From NZ13-RE01 sp049718665 (lineage in GTDB: Bacteria; Dictyoglomota; Dictyoglomia; Dictyoglomales; Dictyoglomaceae), in assembly GCA_049718665.1 (NCBI GenBank), contig JBNARO010000002.1, positions 1 to 64,000 on the forward strand: 64,000 bases of DNA. Reading direction: 5' to 3'. Below, in pieces: positions 62,078 to 64,000 of this stretch. The notes below the pieces were generated by a model. The model was not told the origin of the DNA, did not search any database, and was given only the letters and a program-made list of their open reading frames with translations. Numbering within the stretch: the first letter of the stretch is position 1; every line of letters begins with the position of its first letter. The position numbers were made by a program, and so were the translations under genes.

Positions 62078-62821
62078 TAAAACTATTAATCTATGAGAAG
62101 CTATATGATACTTATGCCCTTCATAATCGCCAATAAATCTTAAGACTTTAAAGCCTGTATCTTCTAATAAATTACTTAATTCACTGGCAGTGTAAAGATA
62201 AATCTTTCTAAAAAATTCTTTAACTTCTCCTGTTTTTCTATTATATACAATCCTCCGTGAGATATAATATCCTGTCTCAGGCTCAAATTTATGTTCTGAT
62301 AGTAATACAAAATCTTCCATAATATTCCAGGAGTAAGGGATAAAATGTCTAAGTAAAGCTTCTCTATTTTCTATATCTATAAGCAATTTCCCTTGAGGTT
62401 TTAATATTTTATAAACTTCTCTTAAGGTTTCCTTATCTTCTTTATAAGAATTTAAACCAAAACTGGTATATAAAGATAAAACCACATCAAAGGAATAATT
62501 TAACTGATTTAAATCCTTGTACTCCAAAGGATAAAACTCTAAATTCACAAGATTTTCCTTCTCTGCATTTCTCTTAGCAATTTCCAAAAGTTCTAAGGAT
62601 CTATCTACCCCAATAACCTTATAACCTCTCTTTGCCATTTCAATACTATGTCTTCCAAAGCCACATCCTAAGTCCAAAATCAACATATTCTTTTTTATAG
62701 GAACAGTAATTTCTAAAAAATCTACCTCTTTTTTTGTTCTTTCTGGAGTTAGATGGCAGGCTAAAAATTCATAATACGCTCTACTAAAATATTCATTTCG
62801 CCAATCTTTGTTTTTCTCCAT
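62060..62821 (-). CDS. Class I SAM-dependent methyltransferase
   Basis: 253 residues. SAM site MLILDLGCGFGRHSIEMAKR (about 46-65) followed by GYKVIGVDRSLELLEIAKRN (about 66-85), then FDVVLSLYTSFG and PQGKLLIDIENREALLRHFI. It is of the general Methyltransf_25 type and is not RsmG, the usual neighbour of mnmG, as it lacks the RsmG arrangement. The substrate is unknown. The start overlaps the mnmG end by 29 nt, so the two are coupled. Confidence 0.88.
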   Translation of the reverse strand: MEKNKDWRNEYFSRAYYEFLACHLTPERTKKEVDFLEITVPIKKNMLILDLGCGFGRHSIEMAKRGYKVIGVDRSLELLEIAKRNAEKENLVNLEFYPLEYKDLNQLNYSFDVVLSLYTSFGLNSYKEDKETLREVYKILKPQGKLLIDIENREALLRHFIPYSWNIMEDFVLLSEHKFEPETGYYISRRIVYNRKTGEVKEFFRKIYLYTASELSNLLEDTGFKVLRFIGDYEGHKYHIASHRLIVLSIKRE

Positions 62822-64000
62822 ATTTTTGTCTTAAGTAGTATAAGAGAATTGTTAAATCCCCTACATTTACTCCTGGAATTCTTTGGGCTTGTCCAAAGGT
62901 TTGAGGTTTAATCTTTATTAATTTATCTCTTCCCTCTCGAGAAAGATGAGGAATATTCTCATAGTCAAAATCCTCAGGAATTTTTAAGTCTTCATATTCT
63001 TTAAATTCTGCTATCTTTACCAGTTCTCTTTGAATATATCCTTCATATTTTATTTCAATCTCCACAACTTCTCTCCAATCTTTCTTCAAGTCTCCACTCA
63101 AATTTAACTTATCTAAATCTTCGTAGGTAATTTCAGGTCTCTTTAAGAGATTATTTAAAGAGACAGGATTTAATAAGGGTGTCATTCCCTTTTCTTCTAA
63201 TACTTTGTTTATCTCTTGTGTAGGAAAAACAAAAGTTTCCACTAATCTTTTTCTTTCCTTGGATATAGCAGACATCTTTTCTTGGAACATCTTCCACTGA
63301 TCTTCACTAATTAATCCTAATTTATATGCTTTTGGAGTTAATCTTTGATCCGCATTATCACATCTAAGAATTAACCTATATTCTGCTCGAGAAGTAAGAA
63401 TTCTATAAGGCTCATCTACTCCTTTAACAACTAAATCATCAATCAATACTCCAATATATCCTTCATCTCTTCTTATAATTAATGGTTCCCTTCCTAAGAG
63501 GCTTAAAGCAGCATTAGCCCCAGCTACAATACCTTGAGCAGCTGCTTCCTCATACCCTGTAGTTCCATTAATTTGTCCTGCAAGATAAAGCCCTTTTATT
63601 TTTTTTGTCTCTAAGGTCAATTTTAGTTGATGAGGATAAACAAAGTCATAAGCAATAGCATATCCAGGACGAATTAATTCTACTTCTTCCATTCCTGGAA
63701 TAGTTCTCAAAACTTTCAATTGAATCTCCTCAGGAAGACTGGTATATATCCCTTGGACATAAAGCTCAATAGAATCTCTTCCTTCAGGTTCTAAAAATAC
63801 TTGATGAGTTTCATGCTTTGGAAACCAGATATACTTTTCCTCGATAGAGGGACAATACCTTGGACCCTTTTTCACCATCCCTCCGATTCTCGATGCAGTA
63901 AGATGAATATTTGCTAAAACTACATCTCTCGTTTTTAAAGTTGTCCTTGTAAGATACGAAGGAATTTGTTCTCTATATTCAGGCTTCTCCCAAAAAGAAA
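62793..64000 (-). CDS. mnmG: tRNA U34 carboxymethylaminomethyl modification enzyme MnmG (3' part)
   Basis: About 402 C-terminal residues; the frame is open to the window edge at 64000, so the 5' end with the FAD Rossmann motif lies outside. Visible family parts are PEYREQIPSYLTRTTLKT and ANIHLTASRIGGMVKKGPRY near the cut, then GLYLAGQINGTTGYEEAAAQ and ILRCDNADQRLTPKAYKLGL, and the C-terminal RIPGVNVGDLTILLYYL. With MnmE it modifies wobble uridine of several tRNAs. An internal ATG at 63878 is not the start. It overlaps the methyltransferase gene by 29 nt. Confidence 0.97.
   Translation of the reverse strand, partial: SFWEKPEYREQIPSYLTRTTLKTRDVVLANIHLTASRIGGMVKKGPRYCPSIEEKYIWFPKHETHQVFLEPEGRDSIELYVQGIYTSLPEEIQLKVLRTIPGMEEVELIRPGYAIAYDFVYPHQLKLTLETKKIKGLYLAGQINGTTGYEEAAAQGIVAGANAALSLLGREPLIIRRDEGYIGVLIDDLVVKGVDEPYRILTSRAEYRLILRCDNADQRLTPKAYKLGLISEDQWKMFQEKMSAISKERKRLVETFVFPTQEINKVLEEKGMTPLLNPVSLNNLLKRPEITYEDLDKLNLSGDLKKDWREVVEIEIKYEGYIQRELVKIAEFKEYEDLKIPEDFDYENIPHLSREGRDKLIKIKPQTFGQAQRIPGVNVGDLTILLYYLRQKYGEKQRLAK

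Noticed and set aside
62060..62821. RsmG (GidB), the common neighbour of mnmG
   Set aside because: The SAM motif and length are those of a general class I methyltransferase and the RsmG-specific arrangement is not seen.
1..64000. CRISPR arrays, transposase genes, prophage or plasmid functions
   Set aside because: No regularly spaced repeats, transposase, integrase or phage structural genes were recognised; base composition looks even throughout.

Overview
The window is a gene-dense, AT-rich (roughly one third GC by eye) bacterial chromosome segment with about 61 protein genes, one tRNA and almost no free space. Short genes, ATGA/TTGA start-stop overlaps, many Lys/Glu/Ile codons, a K+-type membrane pyrophosphatase, a Thermus-like IleRS and TolC/MacAB plus SecDF/YajC suggest a thermophilic, two-membrane anaerobe. 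Overall it looks most like Dictyoglomus; this assignment is inference from gene content, not from a search. A run of exactly 100 N (6728-6827) marks a draft-assembly join.

Layout. 1-80 is the cut end of a short repeated element whose complete second copy lies at 58221-58337. 149-4644 (+): DegV protein, FMN riboswitch with terminator and ribU, then a bifunctional-nuclease-family protein, purH and an endonuclease III relative. 4553-7119 (-): an envelope-stress-type operon (Spy-like protein, ECF sigma, zinc anti-sigma, RseB-like). 7190-14901 (-): a MacAB-type efflux operon with two different TolC-like proteins, a secreted protein and glpK. 15042-18185 (+): tRNA-Ala(CGC), a small barrel-like protein, polX, trmI. 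18085-30638 (-): a 14-gene housekeeping operon (yebC, ruvCAB, queH, lipid kinase, DUF2905, SpoIID, queA, tgt, yajC, secD, secF, recJ). 30738-33943 (-): NAD(P)HX repair enzyme, NusG-II protein, enolase. 34075-38753 (+): phosphoribosyltransferase, Nudix, GT4 and a nucleotidyltransferase/phosphomutase-like fusion. 38831-40822 (+): hppA. 40874-43807 (-): ileS. 43899-56096 (+): a nine-gene MoxR/DUF58/VWA operon with a phosphodiester glycosidase and an FHA protein. 56083-58156 (-): pgsA, ROK kinase, lipoprotein. 58480-62054 (+): sugar nucleotidyltransferase, GT4, an (alpha/alpha)-barrel-like protein, FmdB-type protein. 62060-64000 (-): a methyltransferase and the 3' part of mnmG.

Most notable signals. 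(1) The sigma operon and the efflux operon share the same unusual promoter: GGAATAAAATTT and GTCTATAA, with 17 nt between GGAAT and GTCTA in both. This suggests one ECF regulon linking envelope stress to MacAB-TolC. (2) One of the two TolC-like proteins seems to lack both beta-strand insertions and would be an all-helical periplasmic component. (3) The repeated element has 13-bp perfect inverted ends, and each of its three visible ends lies 13-14 nt from a candidate -35 box facing outward. (4) The aptamer's own 5' strand can pair with the terminator in the FMN riboswitch, giving a direct switching model. (5) A hairpin in the MoxR operon hides a ribosome site behind the preceding stop codon.

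Functions are assigned from remembered family motifs in the translations. No alignment, structure prediction or database search was possible, and promoters are judged by eye only.
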